NCBI GenBank assembly: GCA_956465555.1
Contig: OY101124.1
Coordinates: 1,178,001 to 1,242,000, forward strand
DNA length: 64,000 nt
DNA from: Nitzschia sp. pyKryTriq1
Taxonomy: Eukaryota > Bacillariophyta > Bacillariophyceae > Bacillariales > Bacillariaceae
Reading direction: 5' to 3'
Part shown: positions 10,661 through 19,215 of the stretch, one piece after another
How the letters are laid out: each line of letters opens with the position of its first letter
How positions within the stretch are numbered: the first letter of the stretch is position 1
Made by a program: the position numbers and the translations under genes
The notes under the pieces: model-generated
The model's input: the letters and a program-made list of their open reading frames with translations, nothing else
Databases searched by the model: none
What the model was told of the DNA's origin: nothing

Positions 10661-11443
10661 ATGCTGGATGCATCATCGTTTGGTCTTTTTGATACATTGG
10701 TACCAGTCGCCTCCATCGTGACGATTTCTGTGCTGGTGGTTTACATCCTCCCGAAACAAGAATGCTTTGGATTGTTCTTGTTGATTTGGTGGACGACTTC
10801 GGTAATCATTTCCCTTCGGAGTAATCTTTTCGTCGAGGCGGGAAAATGGTCTAGCTATGATTGGAGTGGGATGGTGGTGTTGCTTAGCTTTCCTGCTATG
10901 ATTCTTTGTGACCTGTATGCCTGGTTTCAAATGCAGCCAAAACTGCGGATATTTTTGTACAAGGAGGTACCACTGTGGGCACTATTTGGGTTGCACGCAT
11001 ATCGACTAGATGGTCTGTCGATCATTTTACCCTTCTGGAGAGGGATCATTCCGAAATATCTTGGCTTGCAGATGATCCTGTTGGACGTCCTGATCGGTGC
11101 GACATCGATTCCTTTGGCGTGGCTCACCTTTTCGAGAGGAGCTGATGCTGTCGCCTCGGGATGGTGGAAGGACTGTGTTTGGTTCTGGAACAGTCTTGGC
11201 CTATACGACTTGGCAAGTGCCTACATTGTCTTGACCATGAATTTCTTCCAAATTGGAGGTGCCTATGTAACCGATCCGGCGCTTTCGACCCTGGGTTTTC
11301 ATCCAATCCCATTGATTGTCTTGTTTCAAGCCCCCTTGGCGGTTGCGATCCATATCCTGCTTTTGACTTCTATAGAATCGATCATTCAAAATCAAACTAC
11401 TGGGCTGCCAATTCATGTTCAAAGAATTCGGCGGGCGCAATGA
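10661..11443 (+). CDS. Polytopic membrane protein, unknown function
   Basis: 260 residues from the ATG at 10661; earlier in-frame codons lack an ATG. There are about seven hydrophobic helices: VPVASIVTISVLVVYIL, FLLIWWTTSVIISL, SGMVVLLSFPAMILCDLYAW, PLWALFGLHAYRL, YLGLQMILLDVLIGATSIPL, WNSLGLYDLASAYIVL and IPLIVLFQAPLAVAIHILLL. The motifs LHAYRLDGLS, LDVLIGATS and WNSLGLYDL resemble small bacterial integral membrane proteins of unknown role that carry a similar WNxLGLxDL helix. That resemblance is from memory and unproven. The tail is short and basic. No catalytic residues stand out, so no function is proposed. Confidence 0.7.
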   Translation: MLDASSFGLFDTLVPVASIVTISVLVVYILPKQECFGLFLLIWWTTSVIISLRSNLFVEAGKWSSYDWSGMVVLLSFPAMILCDLYAWFQMQPKLRIFLYKEVPLWALFGLHAYRLDGLSIILPFWRGIIPKYLGLQMILLDVLIGATSIPLAWLTFSRGADAVASGWWKDCVWFWNSLGLYDLASAYIVLTMNFFQIGGAYVTDPALSTLGFHPIPLIVLFQAPLAVAIHILLLTSIESIIQNQTTGLPIHVQRIRRAQ

Positions 11444-12387
11444 AGAAAGTTTCTTCTTCCACGGTGATAAGGATAGTAAGAGACGTTCAAACAAGCTACT
11501 ACTACGAGTACACCTCAAAGAGGGATGGATGCCAAATAACAGATCATCAGTAAAAGTTGTAGTGGAAAGATAGTATGATAGAGGGAGGGAGACTTATATC
11601 TTCGCGTCTACTTTCGAATATACTAACAATTCTAAGTTGAGGTCTATTTGAATGCCTTCTTATCATCGTCATCCTTTCTATCGCAAAGTCTCTCAGTACA
11701 CGTTCGATACTCGTAGTCCGCGCTCAGGTCTACGAGTAGTTGTAGCGGCGAGAATCATACTATGCCCCATATACTACAGTACTTGTAGAGAGCTACCCAG
11801 TAGCGAAAGGTGGGGGCCCCGCCCCGAGAATTGAAGTAGACTAGAGCGATCGACTGCTTCGAACAAAGCATTCTTTTCACTTTTCACCTTTCCACACTCT
11901 CACGCACACACACACGCCACACGCACTGCACTCCCCACTTAAACTTCGCCCGACCGCCGACCGCTCTTATTTTTCATTCGTTGCAAAATGCCTGCCGGCT
12001 CAACGCATGAATGCCGGCGCAGTCTTGTGGCCGAGTAAACGTCATACGAAACCAGGTACTTTCTACGTACTGGCACTGTAACACATGGCGGCGAAGCCTA
12101 TGTGGGCACACGCTCCCGGTTTGTTAGTTAGTCGTTGGAGAGTTCACTTATTCGTTCGAAGCGTGCCAAAAAAAGTCAAGTCTCGTAGATAGACAATCCC
12201 ACCATCCATCCGCATCAAATAATCTGTTGTTGTTTTTGACCCCCCTCGCTCCCCAGCCCTACCGGTGATAGCATTGTTCATTGTTGTTTGTTGTCATCGT
12301 TGGCAATCACGCGACATTCGAAAGAGTAGTCGATTGTTTTCAGGTGGAGCTTTGGATGCCTATATTTTTTGATACGAACTCGCCATC
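11444..12387. other. Intergenic / 5' region
   Basis: No gene is seen. A CA-rich stretch lies near 11905-11925 (CACACACACACGCCACACGC). The final 200 bases before the next ATG are T-rich and probably 5' UTR. Confidence 0.5.
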
Positions 12388-14780
12388 ATGATAGAAACGC
12401 AGCCCGGAAAGAAAGAAGAGCCGACCGCGGCGGCAGCACTGCCTGTCGATGACTCTCATTATCAGCCAAGCAAAACAGTGTCCGTATTGAAATCATTGGC
12501 CGCCTGTGCTCTGCTATATAGTGCACTTGTCACATGGAATCAGAATGGGGGAAGCAGCAGCACGATGATGAATGCTGGCCACGCGGCACGCCGGCAGTTG
12601 AGTATGGTGGGGGACGGCATCCCGGCTTACATGGAAGGATTGATGAAGGAACTGCGAGAACGCAAAAAGCTCTTCGCTGAGACTCCCCCGGAAGAAGTGA
12701 AATACTGGTTTGAATACACGGGACCGTTGCAGGCACGTAAAAATGCAGGATGAAGAAGAACGATGCTCAGTTGTGAGCACAACTTTGGTTCCCTTGATAT
12801 TTTATTCCTCACAGTTGGACTTTTTCCTCTCTCCCTTTTCCCTCGTTCGTGTTGATACAGAAATACTTTTATCGATTTTCCAAGTCGCGTGGCAAAGCAG
12901 ACTACTTTGAAGGGCGCGACGATTCCGGCGTCACCTCAAGTCGATTCACGGAGGAGCTCTTGGGATCCAAGGAGCACGCACAGTTCTTCGGAGCCTCGAA
13001 ATACCAGGGCGCTGACGATAAATCGACTCACCTACGATTGCTAGAGAACTGTTTGGCCATGGGAAGTCCTTCCCGACCTGATACCAAGAGCTCGTTGTGG
13101 AAGGAATGGTTTGGCAAATCCAGCAACCAGGACGATCGCTGCCGTATTCTATTCACTTTGAACACTGTGGGAGCCGGCCGTGGAACGACTATGATCTGGG
13201 AGACGGCGCCTCCACCAGTAAACGCGCAGGGTCCTTCGCACTGGACTTCGGAACAAGAGACTGCTGCAACGCACTTCCAGCGCAACTTTGAAGAGATTGA
13301 TGCGCTGTGTGCTACTGGACAGATTGCGGCGAGGGTGCAAGTTTTGGTCTGTGAACCCATCTCGGCTAGATGGACAGAGTGGATGGATTCGTTGTTGCCC
13401 CACTGCGGTGGCCAGCTTTCAGACTTAGATCGGATCTCGGAAGGAACATCTAAAGTGGAAGAGCGTCCTAGCCCAGTTCAAGTTGTTGTCGTCGCGAGTG
13501 CCGGCACTGCGGATTCTTGCCATGACCTCAAGTCGGGCTTTATGGAGAAGCGAATGCAAGACTTAGTCCTAGCGCCACCTTACCTGGGAGAAAAGAAGTC
13601 ATCTAACCCAGCCGTCAAGTCCACGCACCCCGATCTTGTTTCCAGTGACGATCATGATGTGTATGTGGCCCTTAAGTGGACATCGCTGGTGACTATCCGT
13701 GCCATTCACTCGTTCCTACAAGCCTCCGCCGACTTGGCTGCTGCAGCTTCATCACCGATCAACCAAGGAAGTCCGAAGGCAGAAGTGAACGCCGACGGCG
13801 CGAGCGTTGCCATTTCGAACGCCCCATCGTCACCATTCTTGATCCCTTCGTTTGTACGAGTGTCTTATGTGAGCGAGGAGAATGCCAAGGTGGCCAAGTG
13901 GCGTATGCATGGAGACTTCTTCCATCCAGCAGCCTGGGAAGTATGCAAAGATTCCTATGAGATGACCTGGATCGATCATTCCTTGAGTGGTGCTGGTGGT
14001 GTAACCGGCATTTGCTACGAAAATGGAGCGACGGAAATGTCACGACGTCTCAAGGAAGTGGGCGGCGACTGTGGACAGTGGTGGGTTTACATGGCCGAAC
14101 TACAAATGCCCACTTCACCCGAAGTCTACGCGAACGAAATCACAGCACCCGTTGTTCAGGGAGGAAGCAACTTTATCTGGATGGTGACCGAACGCCAACG
14201 TCGAGAGATTGTGAAGCGTCAAGTCTGCCTACACGATGCGAAAGATCGTGGCAATGAGGATAGGTGCCCGTCGCAGCCTCAAGCTGTCATTCCCCTAGGA
14301 GATTTGGAGTCGTTCTTGATCAACTTTACCCCCAACACAGCTTTGGGTAAGAAACATGTCAAAGGACGACGTCCTGGCTACTCGAGAGAGAAAGAACGGG
14401 AGGCAGAACGAGAGAAGGTTAGGGAGCGAAAGCAGCTCAAGGGCCAAGAGGATATCGAAAAGGCCCTTTTCGACTACACTATCTACCCTGCCGCGCTCTT
14501 CCGCAAGGATGCCACCATCAAGGCAGCTCGGGCTCGGGATGCTATCCTGACAACGAAATCGAAGGAAAGCGCCCTGGGTCCACAAACTGTCAAGTCGCTA
14601 TACTACGACGTGACTATCACCAAGCCTAGACCGCCCGTCCTGGGATGGTGCCAAGCGATTGCCCGGCAGGGATTGTGTACCTTGTACGCGGATTACTTCC
14701 GTACATCCAACGATGTGCGGTGTCTCGAGGCCTGCGGTATGAAAAAGAACTGGTCCTTGCTGGACGAAGAAGCGCAATAG
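12388..14780 (+). CDS. Type II membrane protein of unknown function, two exons with probable GC-AG intron
   Basis: Exon 1 is 12388-12732 and exon 2 is 12861-14780, giving 754 residues. The intron at 12733-12860 would use a GC donor (CAG|GCACGT) and a TACAG acceptor. This keeps the frame and reads EYTGPLQ-KYFYRFSKSRGKA, whereas the nearby GT donor (CAC|GTAAAA) puts exon 2 out of frame. A hydrophobic segment at residues ~32-50 (SVLKSLAACALLYSALVTW) is a likely signal anchor, so most of the chain would be lumenal or extracellular. The rest is soluble and contains several Cys (for example CLEACGM at the end) and a charged helix (KEREAEREKVRERKQ). I recognise no named domain. It may be a diatom-specific secretory-pathway protein; that is inference only. 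Confidence 0.72.
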
Positions 14781-14879
14781 AAATGAAACACGAACTACAG
14801 TATGTATTTATGATACTTTGATTATTATCTATATTCTATCCACTGTACTACTCGAGTAGCCCTCTCTAGTAGTCTGTCG

Positions 14880-14970
14880 TTCCGACGCAAGAGAGATTCG
14901 ATTCTTCATTGCTCCGTCCCGACCGTCAAGGTACTAGTAGCTAAATAATTAGACAGTGCACTTTGCTGGT
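14880..14970 (-). repeat. Dispersed intergenic repeat, copy D
   Basis: In minus-strand reading it gives AAAGTGCACTGTCTAAT, TTTAG, ACCTTGACGGTC, GAGCAATGAAGAATC and then ATCTCTCTTGCGTCGGAACG. The last block is shared with copy B (ATCTCTCTTCCGCCGGAACG), so the repeat unit reaches ~90-100 bp. Confidence 0.6.
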
Positions 14971-15000
14971 ACAAGTACAGGTAGTATGTAGGGGTGAAAA

Positions 15001-15744
15001 GAGTCTATGTTGGACAGATCGCGCGGTGGGTACCCAACATTGATTTTTACTAGAGACACGTATATAAATATAAAATCGGCGCGCCCAAATTTCTTTAGGC
15101 AGCTGGCAGGCGCATTCACTAGTGATTCACTCACGAACAATGATCATTGCCCGCGACGATGCCATCATAATCATATCCTAACAATAGGACCGGTGCTCTG
15201 GCACCGGTCCGGCACCGGTCCTAATGATACAGTAAGAAAAGGACCGGTGCTTCCAAATTGGACTGGCACGACTCGTGTGCATTTGGCACCGGTCCTAATC
15301 ATATCCTAATAATAGGACCGGTGCCTTGATATTCGACTGACTTGACGTGGACGACAGCTTGACAGGTGTGCATGTGACTGTCCATGTCTCAAGGACGCCC
15401 TCCTCCTCGCTGGGTGCACCTTTACTCTATGTATTACCGCTTTTGCTTAGGGACTGTCCATGTCTCAAGGACGCCCCCCTCTTCGCTACCACTCGCCTCC
15501 CGGCACCGGTCCCAATTACCGCAGTACTTTCGCGTGTAGGAGTGTTAGAGATACGTCGTGCGTCATTGTCGATCGTCGACGCGGTCGATGCATGTGCAGA
15601 ATTTGGCAAGATATCGCCTCAACATACGAACTATTCTGAAGAGACCTCTCCGTTATATATAAATTCGAATATGCATATAATATATTGTTTCCGAGCCGGC
15701 CATCCGGGGGGGTACCCACCGCGCGATCTGTCCAACATAGAGTC
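15001..15744. mobile_element. 744-bp element with 35-bp terminal inverted repeats (MITE-like)
   Basis: The left end, starting GAGTCTATGTTGGACAGATC, reappears inverted at 15710-15744 with 34 of 35 bases matching. No transposase frame is present. Inside are a cluster of ACCGGT inverted motifs and a direct repeat (GACTGTCCATGTCTCAAGGA near 15377 and 15450). The whole unit is bracketed by two same-orientation copies of the dispersed repeat. No target-site duplication was recognised, so a non-autonomous DNA transposon is an inference. Confidence 0.6.
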
Positions 15745-15825
15745 CACGGAGTCAAGGAGTGGGCTGTCCGTCCGTCCGATCCTTGCGTACCTATTATCGT
15801 TGTTCGGCGGCGAAAGAGTGATGGT

Positions 15826-15898
15826 GATTCTTCATTGCTCTCGACCGTCAAGGTAGCAACTAAATTAGACTGCACTTTTTTGCTGCTTTACGATAATA
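15826..15898 (-). repeat. Dispersed intergenic repeat, copy C
   Basis: In minus-strand reading it gives TTATCGTAAAGCAGCAAAAA, AGTGCAG, TCTAATTTAG, CTACCTTGACGGTC and GAGAGCAATGAAGAATC. It has the same block order as the other copies. Confidence 0.65.
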
Positions 15899-16034
15899 GG
15901 AGGTAGTGTTACCGGTAGCGCCTCTAGAGAGAGTAGAGAACAGAGAAGAATGCATCTGCCGCGGCGTAATGTGAGAGCAGAAGGACTAGCCAAGTCCATG
16001 ACGAGTCCGATCAGTCTATACGAGCCCCCGGGCA

Positions 16035-16245
16035 AGAGTAGAGACGAGAGTAGAGACGAGAGTAGAGACGAGAGTAGAGACGAGAGTAGAGACGAGAGTA
16101 GAGACGAGAGTAGAGACGAGAGTAGAGACGAGAGTAGAGACGAGAGTAGAGACGAGAGTAGAGACGAGAGTAGAGACGAGAGTAGAGACGAGAGTAGAGA
16201 CAAGAGTAGAGACGAGAGTAGAGACGAGAGTAGAGAGAGTAGAGT
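16035..16245. repeat. 12-bp minisatellite, about 17 units
   Basis: The unit AGAGTAGAGACG repeats almost perfectly for ~210 bp, with one C-for-G change near 16201 and a degraded right end. Because 12 is a multiple of three, the array is open in several frames on both strands, which produces spurious ORFs. Confidence 0.95.
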
Positions 16246-16972
16246 GCATGTGCAAGAAGAGGAAGATCCAATACTGGTGCTGCTGGTGGCCTCCTCCCGG
16301 CCTTTCGCTCTCTCTCTCTCTCTCTTACCGGTAGGTCCTTCAACAACCGACCGCCCAGACCAGCAGACCAGACGACGACGAGAAGCGAGGCGGTAGTGGT
16401 GGTGGTGGTGGTGGTGGTACTACTGTACAGTTGAATATGATGGCTAAAACTGCATGCTGGTACGCTGTAGGCGGCGGCGGTGGTGGTACAGTTGTTGTAT
16501 AGCTATAACTACAAGTACTGCTACAGTACGCTGTACATAGTGTGATATCGCATCTTCTCAGGCGTCAGGCGTCCACGAGTATCATGATAGATACAAGGTA
16601 CCAGGTACAGTACCGGGTACTGTACCGTAGACCGTAGCAGGCATGTGCGAGGAATAATCAGGAATCATCATCATCCTGGTCGTGGTCCTACTATCTAGTA
16701 CAGTACAGGTGGAAGCAAGGCAGGGGGACACGATAGATGATGAGATCGATGCATGCCGACCACGACCCAGGTACAAGTACAGTACAGTACCTGATACCAT
16801 GCATGAAGCCGCCAGTTCAATACGACCTATTCTCTCTCATCAGCAGCCGAACGAAGCCGAGACTTTTATTCCAAAAACAATTAACAAAATACGAAAAGGA
16901 CGGAAGTTCGGGATTGTCACACACGCACATCAATCTCTCTTCGAATGAAGTAGTCTACGTACAGTTAGTCAT

Positions 16973-17060
16973 ATCGTAAAGCAGTGAAAAAGTGCACTGT
17001 CTAATTTAGTTACTATCTTGACGGTCGGTCGAGAGGAATGTCAATCTCTCTTCCGCCGGA
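16973..17060 (+). repeat. Dispersed intergenic repeat, copy B
   Basis: Block order is TATCGTAAAGCAGTGAAAAA, GTGCACTG, TCTAATTTAG, TATCTTGACGGTC, GAGAGGAATG and ATCTCTCTTCCGCCGGAACG. This is the fullest plus-strand copy. It lies about 670-760 bp upstream of the family A gene at 17733. Confidence 0.65.
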
Positions 17061-17732
17061 ACGATACGGTAGCTAGCACCGGTGCAGTAGACTACTCCTA
17101 CCGGTATGTACGGCTACTCCTCTCCTGTACTGTACTTGTTCGTACCAGTAGTACAGGAGTGCCGATCGGTAGTCGTCAACTGTTGGCTTCTCTTTCGTTC
17201 TCTCACCCGTACCTGGTACCGGTACACGTACGAGTACTTCTACTGTTCGAGCACTACCGCTACATTACGGACGGTACGTTTATTCTACTGTACTCGTAAA
17301 GTTCTTTTTGTTGTTGCGCACGTTCCATCTTTCATCTGACCCAATGGAATTTCTAGTTGACTACTCGTAAACTAATTATTGTTTTCAAATAATGGTCATT
17401 CACATTATTATGCCCTCAATAAGACCAAAATATCCATCTGCCGGCGGCGGCGACCCTCAATTCGGCCTGCGTGGAGGAGTAAATATCAAAGTCATCCGAA
17501 CATTATTTTGTCACACTAGTAAGCATTACGCGGTAGCACGCTGACGGGAGCAGTGTCTTTTGAAGAGCGCGAGGATAGAAGTGGAGTGCGGAGACCGCAC
17601 AATAACTTTCGGTACGAATCTCCACACAAAAAACCCACACCTCGCACCCACGCCTTCACTTTGTAGATAGTCCCTGGACCTACCGTACTAACTACTAACA
17701 TAAAATCGAAAAGCAAGCGAAACACAGTAACA

Positions 17733-18641
17733 ATGGTTGACTACGGATACGAAGAGGCGTCCCCCGACATCGATAAGTATGGTTACGGAGACGCTGCTCC
17801 CGACATCGATAAGTATGGTTACGGAGACGCTGCTCCCGACATCGATAAGTATTGTTACGGAGACGCTGCTCCCGACATCGATAAGTATGGATACGGAGCT
17901 GCTGCTCCCGACACAGAAAAATATGGATACGGTGATGCCACTCCCGACACAGAAAGTCGCGGTGCTCGGTATGCGTCTCGTGGGGATATCGACGTGTACG
18001 GCTACGGAGACGCATCTCCGCGTAGCAGTGAAGCTCCCCCTAAGAGACACAATTCCGCTTCGGATTCACGCCCTCGTGTGGGCCGAAGGTCTAGCATGAA
18101 GCAAGGAGGAGCACCGAGACGCTCGTCGATCACTTTCACAGGAGAAATCTCCAACATCCTCCCGGGACAAAGGAGCGCAAGGCGCCGAACATCAATAAGT
18201 TTCAATGAATCCACAGAAATCAAGGAAGTCGAGCCGGTGAGACATCTCACTGACAACCCAAAAGACTTGTGGTTCCAAAAGAAGGAATTCGATGTGATTC
18301 GAGAGAAGGCTGTGCTACTGACCAACCTTGCCAAAGAATCAATTGACGACTCTTCGTCATTCGAGAAGAAAAAGCTCTGCTTCCGAGGCCTAGAGTCTCA
18401 CATTAACTCAGCATATGTCGATATGGAACAGAATCTGGCTTGGAGGAGTGTCTTTCTTGAGCAATATCACCAAAGGAAAGGAGGCGACTTTGATGATGAG
18501 GTGGTTGCAAAGGTGTACGCAATGGCCACCATGCCAAGCCGGGCCCGAGCCTTGGAGCGAGCCGCGGGGGATTCCAAAGAGGCACAAAAACACACGAAGG
18601 GAGTCCGAAATGCGATGAGACGTCATTCCATGCTTTCATGA
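17733..18641 (+). CDS. Family A protein with YGYGDAAPDIDK tandem repeats, member 2
   Basis: A single-exon frame of 302 residues from the ATG at 17733. Residues ~3-100 are a tandem repeat of the 12-residue unit YGYGDAAPDIDK. The 36-bp DNA units at 17767-17910 are nearly identical, pointing to recent expansion. Later units drift to DTEKYGYGDATPDTE. Next comes a basic Ser/Arg region (RRSSMKQGG, RRSSITF, RRRTSISF) that could be phosphorylated. The C-terminal half has the block shared with 7810-8451 and 23175-23756: LWFQKKEFDVIREKA, FRGLESH, FLEQYHQRKGGDFDDEVV and then a helix ending ALERAAGDSKEAQKH. Proteins with this Tyr/Gly/Asp repeat are familiar from diatom genomes as hypothetical proteins. 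Function is unknown. Confidence 0.8.
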   Translation: MVDYGYEEASPDIDKYGYGDAAPDIDKYGYGDAAPDIDKYCYGDAAPDIDKYGYGAAAPDTEKYGYGDATPDTESRGARYASRGDIDVYGYGDASPRSSEAPPKRHNSASDSRPRVGRRSSMKQGGAPRRSSITFTGEISNILPGQRSARRRTSISFNESTEIKEVEPVRHLTDNPKDLWFQKKEFDVIREKAVLLTNLAKESIDDSSSFEKKKLCFRGLESHINSAYVDMEQNLAWRSVFLEQYHQRKGGDFDDEVVAKVYAMATMPSRARALERAAGDSKEAQKHTKGVRNAMRRHSMLS

Positions 18642-19215
18642 TCAAGTTATCAGTTGGCCGAACCGCTCAACCTCAATTCTATTACGAGCAGCATTCGTAC
18701 TTATTTTTAAAAAACCTTTTCAGATACTTATTTCTACAATAAAGGGATATTGTTAGTCCTTGTAGTTGCACGAATCTTTTTATATTGTTGTCTTGGTTGT
18801 CGCTGTACTCATAGCTCTACAACGAGTACGAGTAGTAGAGAAGTCTACAATACTGGTACGTGGTACATACTACTATAGTGGTCAATTATACTCTCTACTG
18901 TACTAATAGAGTCGTCTCTCTACTAGTCTACTCTCTCTCTCTCTGAGTAATGTAGAGAGTAATAGTACGGTGGCTTTCTTCGCTTGGTCCGGTGGGTCAA
19001 ATTCATGAACGACGCACGCACGGATGGGGTGAGCCGCGACTGAGCACGTGTTTCGACTAAAAAATTCTGATGAATGATGACTATGAGTAATAATCTCTCC
19101 CATCATCATCATCTTCATCGCATTATCGTCACTGGTCGCCACAGAACCCCTACTGTGGCCAAGAGGGAGGGCACTGTTGTGCAGAGTGTTCGAGAGTTCG
19201 AGGCAGAGGGAGATA
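18642..19215. other. Intergenic gap
   Basis: TC/GA-rich short repeats (about 18925-18945) and CTACTAGT-type strings occur, with no gene. The last 60 bp is probably the 5' UTR of the helicase gene. Confidence 0.5.

Larger units (their letters stand above)
14781..17732. other. 3-kb repeat-dominated gap
   Basis: No believable gene. It contains three copies of the dispersed repeat, a 744-bp inverted-repeat element, clustered GGACCGGTGC/GCACCGGTCC inverted motifs at 15187-15325, a 12-bp minisatellite, TC and GGT microsatellites (about 16308-16325 and 16392-16418), and palindromic GTACC strings near 16595-16630. The open frames over the minisatellite exist only because the 12-bp unit lacks stop codons. 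Confidence 0.65.

Noticed and set aside
15865-16396. Long open frames over the minisatellite (RDES, SLLS and similar repeats) on both strands
   Set aside because: A 12-bp repeat without stop codons is automatically open in several frames; the flanking sequence is non-coding and no frame is favoured.
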